Positions 1-7,786 are shown, counted from the first letter of the stretch. The stretch is DNA of 20,375 nucleotides from Candidatus Krumholzibacteriota bacterium (GCA_016932415.1 JAFGCX010000032.1:1-20375), one strand, 5' to 3'. Made by a program: numbers and translations. Notes: generated by a model not told the origin, from the letters alone.

Positions 1-84
1 ATAAATTTCACTTTCTCGTTCGACTTGCATGCCTAATCCACGCCGCCAGCGTTCATTCTGAGCCAGGATCGAACTCTCCGTTGT
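1..84 (-). rRNA. 16S ribosomal RNA, 5' end only (cut by window edge)
   Basis: The reverse complement carries the universal start of bacterial 16S rRNA: GAGTTCGATCCTGGCTCAG at 58-76, followed by GAACGCTGGCGGCGTGGATT and ATGCAAGTCGAACG. The mature 5' end is placed at about 84, eight bases before GAGTTCGATC, by analogy with E. coli. The rest of the gene lies outside the window. It is preceded on the same strand by two promoters and a boxA, as expected for an rrn operon. The usual GAGTTTGATC reads GAGTTCGATC here. Identity as 16S is certain; the exact end is approximate. Confidence 0.96.
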
Positions 85-147
85 AAAGAATTGTATATGA
101 ATACACTGCCTAAGCAGCGTCCATATTGACGTACATTCCAAACCTTT

Positions 148-165
148 CGACTCCGAAAGGAGTCG
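148..165 (-). other. Perfect hairpin in the rRNA leader
   Basis: CGACTCC (148-154) and GGAGTCG (159-165) form a perfect 7-bp stem around a 4-base loop, between boxA and the 16S start. It has no following U-tract, so it is not a terminator. A role in leader folding or processing before RNase III cutting is possible but not shown by the sequence. Confidence 0.6.
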
Positions 166-205
166 TCGGGCCCTCACATTCGTCCGGTTCGTCGCACACT
201 ATTTC

Positions 206-219
206 TTTTTCAAAGAGCG
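206..219 (-). promoter_or_regulatory. rrn leader boxA antitermination site
   Basis: The minus-strand leader RNA reads CGCUCUUUGAAAAA here, matching the rRNA boxA consensus (TGCTCTTTGAAAA) at nearly every position. It lies between P2 and the 16S start, about 30 nt into the predicted transcript. In characterised bacteria boxA binds NusB/NusE and makes rRNA transcription resistant to Rho. The role here is by homology of the motif. Confidence 0.85.
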
Positions 220-254
220 TATTTCCCTATATGGAAATTAATTCCCGAACAATC

Positions 255-283
255 AATATATCCAAGTTGTATTGGCTTGTCAA
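255..283 (-). promoter_or_regulatory. rRNA operon promoter P2 (proximal)
   Basis: On the minus strand TTGACA (278-283) is followed by exactly 17 bases and TATATT (255-260), a near-consensus sigma-70 promoter. Transcription should start near 248 and give a leader of about 165 nt before the 16S rRNA. The DNA just upstream (284-310) is A/T-rich and could act as an UP element. Orientation and spacing fit the rRNA gene and not the divergent penicillin-binding protein gene. Confidence 0.85.
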
Positions 284-360
284 TATCAAACTTGAGGTTT
301 CGTAAATTATTTATCGAACCTGAATTCAACACTGACCGCACTCTATCGAATGCTCGCAAA

Positions 361-389
361 GATATAATAGTTCTCGATTCCCTTGTCAA
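361..389 (-). promoter_or_regulatory. rRNA operon promoter P1 (distal)
   Basis: A second perfect TTGACA (384-389) on the minus strand stands 17 bases from TATATC (361-366), or 16 bases from TTATAT. Upstream on this strand (390-430) lie long A-tracts, including the complement of T8 at 423-430, the composition expected of an UP element. Tandem promoters about 106 bp apart are typical of rrn operons. The -10 element is less good than that of P2. Confidence 0.65.
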
Positions 390-428
390 CTCTAATCGTA
401 AATAAAATTGAATTTTTGTGTGTTTTTT

Positions 429-456
429 TTGACAAAGGTGCGATTAAGCGTAAAAA
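429..456 (+). promoter_or_regulatory. Probable promoter of the penicillin-binding protein gene
   Basis: TTGACA (429-434), 16 bases, then TAAAAA (451-456), with a T8 run directly upstream. It is oriented toward the gene starting at 534 and leaves a 5' leader of about 70 nt. The -10 match is only 4 of 6. Its -35 is about 40 bp from the -35 of the divergent rrn P1, so the two promoters share the same A/T-rich stretch. Confidence 0.5.
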
Positions 457-533
457 GGCTGGCAATAAAGGTCCAATACATTTACCTTTTCATAGTCGAA
501 CAGGTCAGGAAAACACTGAAAGGCGGCCGGTCG

Positions 534-2654
534 ATGCGCCACAGGCCACTGAAAAAGATCGAGGCTCTGATCCTTCAGATCCTTCTCCTTGTAGCAGTCG
601 TTATAATCGGGATTGCTACGGCGGGATATTTATGGTTCTCAAGGGACCTGCCGTCGATGGCGAGGCTCGAGATGATCGAACCTTCCCTCAAGACCAGGAT
701 ACTTGCGGCCGATTCCACGACGATAAGGGAGTTTTACAAGCAGGACAGGATCCTTCTTCCCCTCGACGAGATCCCTGAGCCGCTAAAACAGGCCTTCCTC
801 GCCGTTGAAGACAGGCGTTTCTATGATCATTTCGGAATCGATTTCATACGTATCTTCTCCGCCGCGTGGAAAGATATCCGGCACTGGCGTATAAAGGAAG
901 GGGCGAGCACGATCACCCAGCAGCTCTCGACCGATCTCTTCCTGACGAAGGAACAGACTTTCGCCAGAAAGATCAAGGAGATACTGCTCGCCTTCAGGAT
1001 CGAACGGGCATATTCGAAAGATGAGATACTTGAACTCTACCTTAACCAGATCTACTTCGGAGGGGGGGGCTATGGTGTCGAAGCGGCATCGCAGAGATTC
1101 TTCGGCAAATCTGTGAAAGACCTCGAACTGCACCAGATCGCACTGCTTCCCGGACTGCCAAAGAACCCCACGGGATATAATCCGTTCAGGCGTCCGGAAA
1201 GAGCTCTGAAAAGAAGGGCAATAGTCCTTCGGGCGATGCAGGAATACGGAGTAATAACCGAAGCTCAACTCGACACCCTCAAGACCAAGCCTCTCGATGT
1301 AGTCGAACAGGATGGAGATGACGTTCAGTCGGCTCCTTATTTCACTGAATATATCCGCCAGATACTTGTCGAGAAATACGGCGACACCGCCGTTTACAGC
1401 GGGGGAATGACAGTCTACACGACCCTAGACCCGTACCTTCAGAAAGTTGCCGAGGACTCGATGGAGACCTTCATAACCAGTCTCGAGGAAAAGAACGGTT
1501 ATGAATTTACCAGGGCAATGTATCTTGATTCACTCACCGCCGGAGTTAAAGTAGCACCGGACTATCTCCAGTCAGCTGCTGTCGCCATCGATCCACGTAA
1601 TGGTCATATCAAGGTGATGGTCGGAGGAAGAAATTTCAAGGAAAAAAAATTCAACAGTGTCATACAGGCGAGGAGGCAACCGGGATCCGCTTTCAAGATG
1701 TTCATATACCTCGCCGCTCTTGAATATGGATATTCTCCCTCGGACATTCTTCTGGACACTCCTATTGTCATCGAGATGCCGAACAGGGAAGTATACAAAC
1801 CGAGAAACTTCAGCAGGACATTTCACGGCGCTGTCTCGCTGCGATTCGCTCTGGACAAGTCGATAAATATCCCCGCGGTAAAACTTCTGCAGAAACTCGG
1901 AGGCCCCGCGGTCATCAACGTGGCGAAAAGAATGGGTATAAGGACTCCTTTGATGCCGTACCTCTCTCTCGCTCTCGGTGCGCAGGAAGTCACGCTGCTC
2001 GATCTGACATCGGCTTTCGGAGTACTCGCCACCGGTGGGATCCGGGCCGAACCGATGGCTATTCTCAGGATCGTGGACGCCGATGGCAATATCCTCGAGG
2101 ATTACAGGGAATCGCAGGAAGAGGTCCTCTCGGCACAGATCGCCTATATCATGAACGATATGATGCAGACGACGATCGACGAGGGTACGGGAAGGACCGC
2201 GAGATATATGGGGCTGAAGATCCCCTGCGCCGGAAAGACAGGAACCACGGATGATGAGGGGGATGGCTGGTTCATCGGGTACGCTCCGGATCTCGCAGTC
2301 GGAGTATGGACCGGATTCAGTCACGGAGTCATCCCTATGGGAAAGAATATGGTCGGAGCATATTCTGCCCTCCCGTTATGGACGTGGATAATGAAGGCCG
2401 CCCACCCCGGTAACACAGGTCCCGAATTCACCAGGCCTGACGGGATATCAGAAGCGATGATCTGCACCGATTCAGGCCTTCTGGCGACTCCATACTGCAA
2501 GAATGTCAGAAGGGAACTTTTCATCGAGGGACATGAACCTTCCAGGACTTGCGACCTGCACAGGATAAGCGCCTACGATCTTCTCGATCCCGACAAGGAT
2601 TTCAGGGAAATGGACAGGGAAGCATCTGAGGAAAAGGAATTGCCGAGAAGATAG
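534..2654 (+). CDS. Class A penicillin-binding protein (PBP1A-type, bifunctional)
   Basis: Bifunctional cell-wall synthase of 706 aa: it polymerises lipid II into glycan strands and crosslinks the peptides on the outer face of the inner membrane. An N-terminal membrane anchor spans about 10-35. The glycosyltransferase (GT51) domain shows VEDRRFYDHFGID with catalytic Glu92, GASTITQQL (123-131), RKIKE (145-149) and the IYFG segment. The transpeptidase shows SAFK with nucleophile Ser385 and Lys388, SIN (443-445) and KTG (568-570). A C-terminal tail has three cysteines (643, 655, 673) followed by a His, as in many PBP1A proteins. The frame is open from 408, but 534 is chosen because AAAGGCGG lies upstream and the short basic N-terminus runs straight into the anchor. 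An 8-G run (1062-1069) lies in the GT51 domain. It is divergent from the rRNA operon; mrcA/ponA-like, paralogue not assigned. Confidence 0.95.
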   Translation: MRHRPLKKIEALILQILLLVAVVIIGIATAGYLWFSRDLPSMARLEMIEPSLKTRILAADSTTIREFYKQDRILLPLDEIPEPLKQAFLAVEDRRFYDHFGIDFIRIFSAAWKDIRHWRIKEGASTITQQLSTDLFLTKEQTFARKIKEILLAFRIERAYSKDEILELYLNQIYFGGGGYGVEAASQRFFGKSVKDLELHQIALLPGLPKNPTGYNPFRRPERALKRRAIVLRAMQEYGVITEAQLDTLKTKPLDVVEQDGDDVQSAPYFTEYIRQILVEKYGDTAVYSGGMTVYTTLDPYLQKVAEDSMETFITSLEEKNGYEFTRAMYLDSLTAGVKVAPDYLQSAAVAIDPRNGHIKVMVGGRNFKEKKFNSVIQARRQPGSAFKMFIYLAALEYGYSPSDILLDTPIVIEMPNREVYKPRNFSRTFHGAVSLRFALDKSINIPAVKLLQKLGGPAVINVAKRMGIRTPLMPYLSLALGAQEVTLLDLTSAFGVLATGGIRAEPMAILRIVDADGNILEDYRESQEEVLSAQIAYIMNDMMQTTIDEGTGRTARYMGLKIPCAGKTGTTDDEGDGWFIGYAPDLAVGVWTGFSHGVIPMGKNMVGAYSALPLWTWIMKAAHPGNTGPEFTRPDGISEAMICTDSGLLATPYCKNVRRELFIEGHEPSRTCDLHRISAYDLLDPDKDFREMDREASEEKELPRR

Positions 2655-2741
2655 GATACCCTGGAAACCCGTTCCACTGCCGCTTGCAGCCTCTTTTCCC
2701 GGAAGACACCTATCGCGCCTGGTATCTCTTAAAAATGCCTT

Positions 2742-3410
2742 TCAGCCATCCCCGAGATATTCTTTCATTATCTGTACTCCGGCGCTGGTTCCTATCCGGT
2801 TTGCTCCGGCTTCGATCAACTCTACGGTAAAAACCGCGGTCCTTATCCCGGCTGAAGCCTTTACCCCGATGCCCGGACCAACCGTCTCCCTCATTATCCT
2901 TATATCGGCGATATTGGCCCCTGGCGGGCCGAATCCGGTGGAGGACTTGACGAACCCCGCGCCGGCTTTCACAGCCGTCCTGCATGCTTCTCTCTTTTCT
3001 TCGTCAGTAAGAAGCGCCGCTTCGATTATTACTTTCAAAAGAGCATCGCCGCAGGAATCGGCGACCGCCGCGATATCATCATGTACCAGGTTCCAATCAT
3101 CCGATTTGACCGCTCCCGCGTTCAATACCATATCTATCTCGTCTGCTCCCGCTTCGACCGCCCTCCGGGCTTCGAAAGCTTTCACTGCGGTATCGACAGC
3201 TCCCAGTGGAAACCCGGCGATCGAACAGACCTTTATATCGGTCCCATCGAGCTCTCGCGATACAAGAGGGACAAAGTGAGTATTCACGCAGGCGCTGTAG
3301 AATGAATATTCTACCGCCTCGCGGCATAACCTGATTATATCTTCAGGGGTAGCCTCCGGTTTAAGGAGCGTATGGTCTATCATCCTGTTAATCATGAGAT
3401 TATCGGCCAT
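2742..3410 (-). CDS. deoC: Deoxyribose-phosphate aldolase
   Basis: Cleaves 2-deoxyribose-5-phosphate to glyceraldehyde-3-phosphate and acetaldehyde in deoxynucleoside catabolism, in the cytoplasm. The protein is 222 aa, the usual length of the short DeoC form. The class I aldolase signature is complete: EIDMVLN with Asp93, FVKSSTGF with Schiff-base Lys155, and GVKASAGIR with Lys184. The start is supported by GGAGG five bases before the ATG. It is last in a minus-strand operon, 73 bp after the alanine racemase gene with no terminator between them. It converges on the penicillin-binding protein gene (87 bp between stops), and I see no strong terminator there. Confidence 0.96.
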   Translation of the reverse strand: MADNLMINRMIDHTLLKPEATPEDIIRLCREAVEYSFYSACVNTHFVPLVSRELDGTDIKVCSIAGFPLGAVDTAVKAFEARRAVEAGADEIDMVLNAGAVKSDDWNLVHDDIAAVADSCGDALLKVIIEAALLTDEEKREACRTAVKAGAGFVKSSTGFGPPGANIADIRIMRETVGPGIGVKASAGIRTAVFTVELIEAGANRIGTSAGVQIMKEYLGDG

Positions 3411-3483
3411 TTATGCCTCCCGTTGACTATCGGTCTTTTATCTGGAAATGTTCCGGCCGGTTCAATCGCTCCGCCCGTTTCGA

Positions 3484-4647
3484 TCAGATCTCCTGGACTC
3501 CAAGGAGCGATTTTGTGCTTTCGATACGCCCGCTTCTGAGATAGACGCGAACGACCCTCTTGCTTATCCGGCAAAGGACTTCGTAATTCAGGGTACCGTC
3601 CCACTGTGCTATATCATCTGCGCTTATGCTTGATTCCCCCTGCCTTCCGAATATGACGACCTCTTCCCCGACCCGGGGGGATTCAAATCCGGCCAGGTCG
3701 ACCATCGTCATATCCATGGTCACCCTGCCGATAATATTGACTTTCTCTCCCCTGTATAGGACTTTCCCCTTGTTAGAAAGGCGGTGACTCATGCCATGCC
3801 CGTAACCGGCGGCTATCACCCCTACCGTCATCCTCTCGGGAGCTATAAAAGTCCTTCCATAACTTATGCTCTCTCCCGCTTCGATGCTTCTGACGAGGAT
3901 CAATCTTGATTTGAAATTCATCACCGGTACGACATCTATCTTTTCCCTCAGGTCGATTGACGGATAATGTCCATAAGCGAGGATACCCGGTCGTATCATA
4001 TTGAAACGCGAATCGGGGAAATTGACGACAGCCGCGCTGTTCGCGCAATGGACATATCTGAATCTTATTCCGTCAGACTCGAGTTTACGAAGGATCTCTC
4101 CGAATTCAGAGATCTGATCGAAGGTGAAATCGAAATCACTGTCAGAGGCGGGGAAATGAGTGAATATTCCTTCTATATTGAGATTCTCCATTCTTTTCAT
4201 CTCTTTGATCGACTCGGCCGCAATATCTTTCGGCAGGCCGGCGCGTCCCATCCCCGTATCTATCTCGACATGCATCGTGCATACTTTCCCCTTCTCCCGC
4301 GCCGCATTGGACACCGCCCTGGCGAAAGCGACAGAGGATGCCGTCACTGCCAGGTCATTTTCGAGGACCTCGCGCATCTCCTGCGGAAGAACGGGGCTCA
4401 GAATGATCACGGGCAACCGGACCCCCGCCTTTCTCAGTTCGCGGCCTTCGTCGAGGGTCGCCACACCGAGCATCTTTATCCCGCATTCGCTTGCCATCTG
4501 CGAAAGTCTCACCGCTCCGTGTCCATACGCGTCCGCCTTTACTACAAGAAGAATATCAACCCTATCCTCAACATGCTCCCTGATCCTGCTGATATTCCAC
4601 TTGAACGCGTCGAGATCGACTTCTACCCAGGCGGGAAATCTATCCAT
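3484..4647 (-). CDS. alr: Alanine racemase
   Basis: PLP enzyme that interconverts L- and D-alanine, supplying D-Ala for peptidoglycan. The protein is 387 aa. VVKADAYGHGA carries the PLP lysine (Lys37), IRPGILAYG (218-226) matches the family, and ISYGRTF holds the second catalytic base Tyr263. MDMTMVDL (311-318) is the conserved C-terminal segment. The frame is open further upstream (to 4761), but that part lies inside the neighbouring gene and is not family sequence. The start at 4647 is preferred because AGGAGG lies nine bases upstream; the ATG at 4653 has the same motif only three bases away. It overlaps the preceding gene by 8 bp, so translation is probably coupled. Confidence 0.95.
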   Translation of the reverse strand: MDRFPAWVEVDLDAFKWNISRIREHVEDRVDILLVVKADAYGHGAVRLSQMASECGIKMLGVATLDEGRELRKAGVRLPVIILSPVLPQEMREVLENDLAVTASSVAFARAVSNAAREKGKVCTMHVEIDTGMGRAGLPKDIAAESIKEMKRMENLNIEGIFTHFPASDSDFDFTFDQISEFGEILRKLESDGIRFRYVHCANSAAVVNFPDSRFNMIRPGILAYGHYPSIDLREKIDVVPVMNFKSRLILVRSIEAGESISYGRTFIAPERMTVGVIAAGYGHGMSHRLSNKGKVLYRGEKVNIIGRVTMDMTMVDLAGFESPRVGEEVVIFGRQGESSISADDIAQWDGTLNYEVLCRISKRVVRVYLRSGRIESTKSLLGVQEI

Positions 4648-5611
4648 CCTCATCACCCTCCTCTTCACCGGGGGCTTCCCCTGCTCCATCACCCCTGTAA
4701 ATAAATCTGTCGAGAAGCCGGACATAATCGCTCCAGTTACCCTCTCCCGTACTGTTTCCAAGGACCATCAGGGAACCTCTGACCTGGGCATCGAGATTGT
4801 CTATATAACTGAGAAGCATCGCCTCGATCGTCATCGGAACGACTGGCGATCCGTGATCTAGCTGTCCATGGTGGCTGAGTATCATATGTTTCAGCCTGAC
4901 CTCGAGATCCGTAGGAAAATCCCCGATTCCCCGCAGATATTCATCGAGCAGCTCGACTCCCATGCTGATATGTCCGAGCAATCTTCCCCTGTCGGAATAG
5001 TCTATATGGTTGGAGACCGACAGCTCTGACATCTTTCCAAGATCGTGCAGAAAGACACCGGCAAGAAGCAGATCGCGGTCGACTTCTTCATACACATCCG
5101 AGACTGAGACTGCAATCCTCGCCATATCGTGGAGATGTTCAGCGAGCCCTCCGACATAAGAATGGTGCCAGCCTTTAGCCGCCGGAGCTTTAAGAAATCT
5201 CATCCTGAACTGGTCATCTGAAAAAATCGTGTCGAGAAGACGCGCGATATCACTGTTCTTCACATCGGCTATGATCTCCATTATCCCCGAGTAAAGTGAA
5301 TCGAGGTCCCTTGATGAGGAGGGAAGAAAAGCCGAAGGATCGTACTGTCCCTCGGCAAGCAGTTCGACGTAGTTGACTCTTATCTGCAGAGCTCCCTGGT
5401 ACTCCTGGATCTCGCCAGTCACCCGTACCACATCGTCAGCCTTGATTTTATCAGCTTCGCGGGCGGGATCCCACCAGACACCCTTTACTGTCCCGTCCTT
5501 GTCGGAAAATTGAAAGAGAAAAAATCTGCCGTTGGAAAAATCTCTCTTCACCTTTTTCGCGACGACCATGATCCTGTTTACGCTGTCCCCGACCTTCAGA
5601 TTTTCCGGCAC
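4640..5611 (-). CDS. YhaM-like 3'-5' exoribonuclease (OB fold + HD domain)
   Basis: The 323-aa protein has an N-terminal OB-type nucleic-acid-binding domain (about 1-88, e.g. GTVKGVWWDP) and a C-terminal HD phosphohydrolase domain. The metal-ligand pattern is complete: His149-His150, His159, His189-Asp190 in FLHDLGKMSEL, His214, HH at 247-248, Asp271. This order and length match the YhaM/CBF1 family, 3'-5' exonucleases known in Firmicutes for RNA decay; substrate here is inferred. Translation starts at GTG, with GGAG five bases upstream. The tail is acidic (GEEEGDEDG) and its codons contain the Shine-Dalgarno of the downstream alanine racemase gene, which it overlaps. First gene of the operon with alr and deoC. 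A TTGACC (5676-5681) lies upstream, but I see no good -10. Confidence 0.87.
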   Translation of the reverse strand: MPENLKVGDSVNRIMVVAKKVKRDFSNGRFFLFQFSDKDGTVKGVWWDPAREADKIKADDVVRVTGEIQEYQGALQIRVNYVELLAEGQYDPSAFLPSSSRDLDSLYSGIMEIIADVKNSDIARLLDTIFSDDQFRMRFLKAPAAKGWHHSYVGGLAEHLHDMARIAVSVSDVYEEVDRDLLLAGVFLHDLGKMSELSVSNHIDYSDRGRLLGHISMGVELLDEYLRGIGDFPTDLEVRLKHMILSHHGQLDHGSPVVPMTIEAMLLSYIDNLDAQVRGSLMVLGNSTGEGNWSDYVRLLDRFIYRGDGAGEAPGEEEGDEDG

Positions 5612-5762
5612 TTATTCTCCTTGTCTCTATACAGGTTATCCGACGCTTCTTAAACTAATTCAGAGGAAGGCCGGCGGTCAAGCATAAACAGGATCAGACG
5701 CGCGGCGCGCATGGAAATCCCGATTCGGAAGCGATATGGGCCTTCCTGGCATCCTTTCCGGC

Positions 5763-5794
5763 AAAAAAGAGGGCCGGTCAGATGACCAGCCCTC
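5763..5794 (-). terminator. Rho-independent terminator of the lipoprotein block
   Basis: The minus-strand RNA forms a strong stem, GAGGGCUGGUCA pairing with UGACCGGCCCUC (5769-5780 with 5783-5794; a single A-C mismatch within the stem), followed at once by U6 (5763-5768). It lies about 30 bp after the stop of the 5824-6612 gene and insulates it from the YhaM-alr-deoC operon downstream. Confidence 0.93.
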
Positions 5795-5823
5795 CACCAT
5801 TTTACTATTTCCCGTAAATCAGT

Positions 5824-6612
5824 CTACTGGGTCAGGGGAACGACTTCGCCCGCGTACTTGATGTACTCGACCGTGGCTTTCCCGCCGATCTTCGTGCTGG
5901 TCCTGTAGGATCTCGGGAAAAGGGAGGCCGAAGGAGCTCCGCCATAGCTCAGGCCGCCCGAGAAGAAAAGATTCTCGGCTATCAGGGCCTTGAGTATGAG
6001 TTCCATGCCGGGGTTCACCTCTTCAAGGATGAACCTTACGTTTGGAAGAGTCACTATATAAGCCATTTCAGGCTCGCCCTTGTAATCGACTTCTTCATAT
6101 GTAAGTTCAGCCTCGGGAACCTTGAACTTCGTGTCGTAGATCTCTTTGAGTTTCCTCGTGGAGGAATCGATCCCGTTGATGTCCACCTCTTCGAACTGTC
6201 CCTCGTCGAATCCCCTGAGAAGAGTCGGGAATGTCGTGGAGTAAGGCTCGCCTACTTTGATTGTATCGCCGCCGACAACAAAGAAATCAATCGCGAAGTG
6301 GACGCGGGGCGAAAAGACCTTTCTCGTACCCGCGACAAACTTGCGGCCCTCAACCAGCTTGACCTTGTTCTCGAGGTCTTCGCCCGTGAAGAACTCGATC
6401 AGGTTGCCGTCGCGGACCAGTCCTACATTGCCGTTGACGGCAATGAATTTGGGCGTATCGAAGCCGAACTTGAAGCCCGGACTGGTAATGTTTGCGTGCC
6501 CCGCTTCCCTGATAGTGACCATCTGATAGGTCTCATCGAGCGAACCACCGCAACCAGCAAATACTCCAGTAATAAGGGCCAGGATCAGAACGGATGAAAA
6601 GAACTTCGACAT
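5824..6612 (-). CDS. Predicted lipoprotein of unknown function
   Basis: Not a family I recognise. The 262-aa product has a lipoprotein signal peptide with lipobox FAGC (Cys21) and no residue after it that blocks lipidation by the +2 rule (Gly at +2). The mature part is mixed and beta-rich, with regularly spaced aromatic residues (e.g. GFKFGFDTPKF, VHFAIDFFVVGG) and a Gly/Ser stretch near the end (FFSGGLSYGGAPSASLF). There are no further cysteines after CGG. GGAG eight bases before the ATG supports the start. A candidate promoter precedes it and a strong terminator follows, so it is probably transcribed alone. It could be an envelope structural or binding protein; nothing points to an enzyme. 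Confidence 0.75.
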   Translation of the reverse strand: MSKFFSSVLILALITGVFAGCGGSLDETYQMVTIREAGHANITSPGFKFGFDTPKFIAVNGNVGLVRDGNLIEFFTGEDLENKVKLVEGRKFVAGTRKVFSPRVHFAIDFFVVGGDTIKVGEPYSTTFPTLLRGFDEGQFEEVDINGIDSSTRKLKEIYDTKFKVPEAELTYEEVDYKGEPEMAYIVTLPNVRFILEEVNPGMELILKALIAENLFFSGGLSYGGAPSASLFPRSYRTSTKIGGKATVEYIKYAGEVVPLTQ

Positions 6613-6709
6613 GGATACGCTCCTTTGTCAAAAGTGAACAGATAAAACCCTCTTGTTATTTCTACAATAAGAAGGATACCACCATATACCAAGGCTATTT
6701 CACCGTTGA

Positions 6710-6738
6710 AAATTAATACGCATCCGGAGTATTGTCAA
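6710..6738 (-). promoter_or_regulatory. Candidate promoter of the 5824-6612 lipoprotein gene
   Basis: In the 190-bp gap between the two lipoprotein genes the minus strand has a perfect TTGACA (6733-6738), 17 bases, then TAATTT (6710-6715). It leaves a leader of about 90 nt. The -10 is weak, so confidence is moderate. No clear terminator separates this gap from the upstream gene, so read-through is also possible. Confidence 0.45.
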
Positions 6739-6802
6739 CTACAAATTATTAAACCGGTTCGTCATTAAAACCATGTTTTTCCGGATCATCGAAGGAAACC
6801 CG

Positions 6803-7786
6803 TCACCTCTCGACCGATTTGCCCTTCTTTCTGAATTCCTTGTCGGTAAGTGGCAGATCGTATTGATAAAAAAGGTCCCTGATCCTCGGATCGATTTCAT
6901 ATTTCTCAGAAGTGAGCTGGATCTGTGACAGAAGGCCGCTTGTATATTTTCCTCCCGGACTGATCTTGAGGGTGATAGTACCTATATACTGCCCGAGCCC
7001 TCCTGTCGCCAGCAGAAGGGTCCTTCCCGCCATTTTCTGCTCTTTGATAAGTGGTTTTCCATGACCCACAAGCGCGATATCGAAATCCTGGATCCGGGTG
7101 AGCAGATCCTCCGTCCTATCGACGCCCATATGGCTTAAAAGTATGAGGAAATCGGCTTCACGCTTCATTGCGGGAAGGATTTTTTTCAGCGTCTTCTCGG
7201 CTGGTTCGACCCGGAATCCGCTCTTGTCGATATACCCGGGGAAACGTACCGCTTCATCAAGTACACCTGTTATCGCGATCCTGATTCCCCCCTCATACTC
7301 CTTTACGACAAAACTTTTTCCAAAGAGCGGCTCCCCCGTCTCCGTGCTGATGATATTTGCCGATACGATATCAAAAGAGGCATTCTCCGCCAGGGCCTGC
7401 AGAAAAGGCAACCCGAATATAAATTCAAGTTCGCCGGGAGTAAAGACATCGAGCCCCATTATATTGAAACTTTCAAAAGTGATCTCCGCTTCACTCTGCA
7501 GATAGGCAAGATCAAGGCTGAAAGCGTCTCCCGCGTCGATTATAAGAAGGTTCTTGGAACTGGCTCTGACACGATCGGCATATGACGTCCTCCTGCCGAG
7601 GCCGCCCACATCGAGGACTGTGCATCCGCAGGATCTTACCTTCCCGAGCATATCGCTTGAAAAGAGTATTGTTATTTCAGTCGACCCCGACAGTTTTCTT
7701 TTTTTCTTTTCCGATCCGGAACAGCCCACCTGGCTGATGAGCATGGCAAGAACCAGTGTCGCTGTAACAATTTTTCTAATATCCAT
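6803..7786 (-). CDS. Lipoprotein related to 5'-nucleotidase/metallophosphatases, active site degenerate
   Basis: The 327-aa product starts with a lipoprotein signal (lipobox QVGC, Cys22). The body follows the UshA-type metallophosphatase outline: ILFSSDMLGKV, LLIIDAGD, GLDVFTPGELEF, LLSHMGVD, LVGHGKP. It carries an SCGC...GGLGRR segment (52-66) like the PCGC...GGLARR of a subgroup of periplasmic nucleotidase relatives. Several metal ligands are changed: DxH is D45-M-L47, GNHE is GELE (118-121) and GHxH is GHGK (241-244). Asp45, Asp87, His219 and His242 remain. Catalysis by the usual two-metal route is therefore doubtful; a binding role is possible. The frame opens upstream with GTG (7843), but 7786 gives the signal peptide directly; its Shine-Dalgarno is weak. 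Divergent from the TPR lipoprotein gene. Confidence 0.8.
   Translation of the reverse strand: MDIRKIVTATLVLAMLISQVGCSGSEKKKRKLSGSTEITILFSSDMLGKVRSCGCTVLDVGGLGRRTSYADRVRASSKNLLIIDAGDAFSLDLAYLQSEAEITFESFNIMGLDVFTPGELEFIFGLPFLQALAENASFDIVSANIISTETGEPLFGKSFVVKEYEGGIRIAITGVLDEAVRFPGYIDKSGFRVEPAEKTLKKILPAMKREADFLILLSHMGVDRTEDLLTRIQDFDIALVGHGKPLIKEQKMAGRTLLLATGGLGQYIGTITLKISPGGKYTSGLLSQIQLTSEKYEIDPRIRDLFYQYDLPLTDKEFRKKGKSVER

Noticed and set aside
1572-2324. A 250-codon minus-strand frame inside the penicillin-binding protein gene
   Set aside because: It is antisense to the transpeptidase domain and has the skewed composition of a shadow frame.
2662-2698. Small hairpins (TGGAA/TTCCA and CTGC/GCAG with CTCTTTT) after the penicillin-binding protein stop
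   Set aside because: Stems of only 4-5 bp are too weak to call a terminator.
3967-4861. Two long plus-strand frames opposite alanine racemase and the exonuclease
   Set aside because: Both are antisense shadows of genes with complete catalytic motifs; their translations are Arg/Ser/His-rich and match nothing.
5612-5762. A promoter for the exonuclease-alr-deoC operon (TTGACC at 5676-5681)
   Set aside because: No -10 of better than 3-4 of 6 at acceptable spacing.
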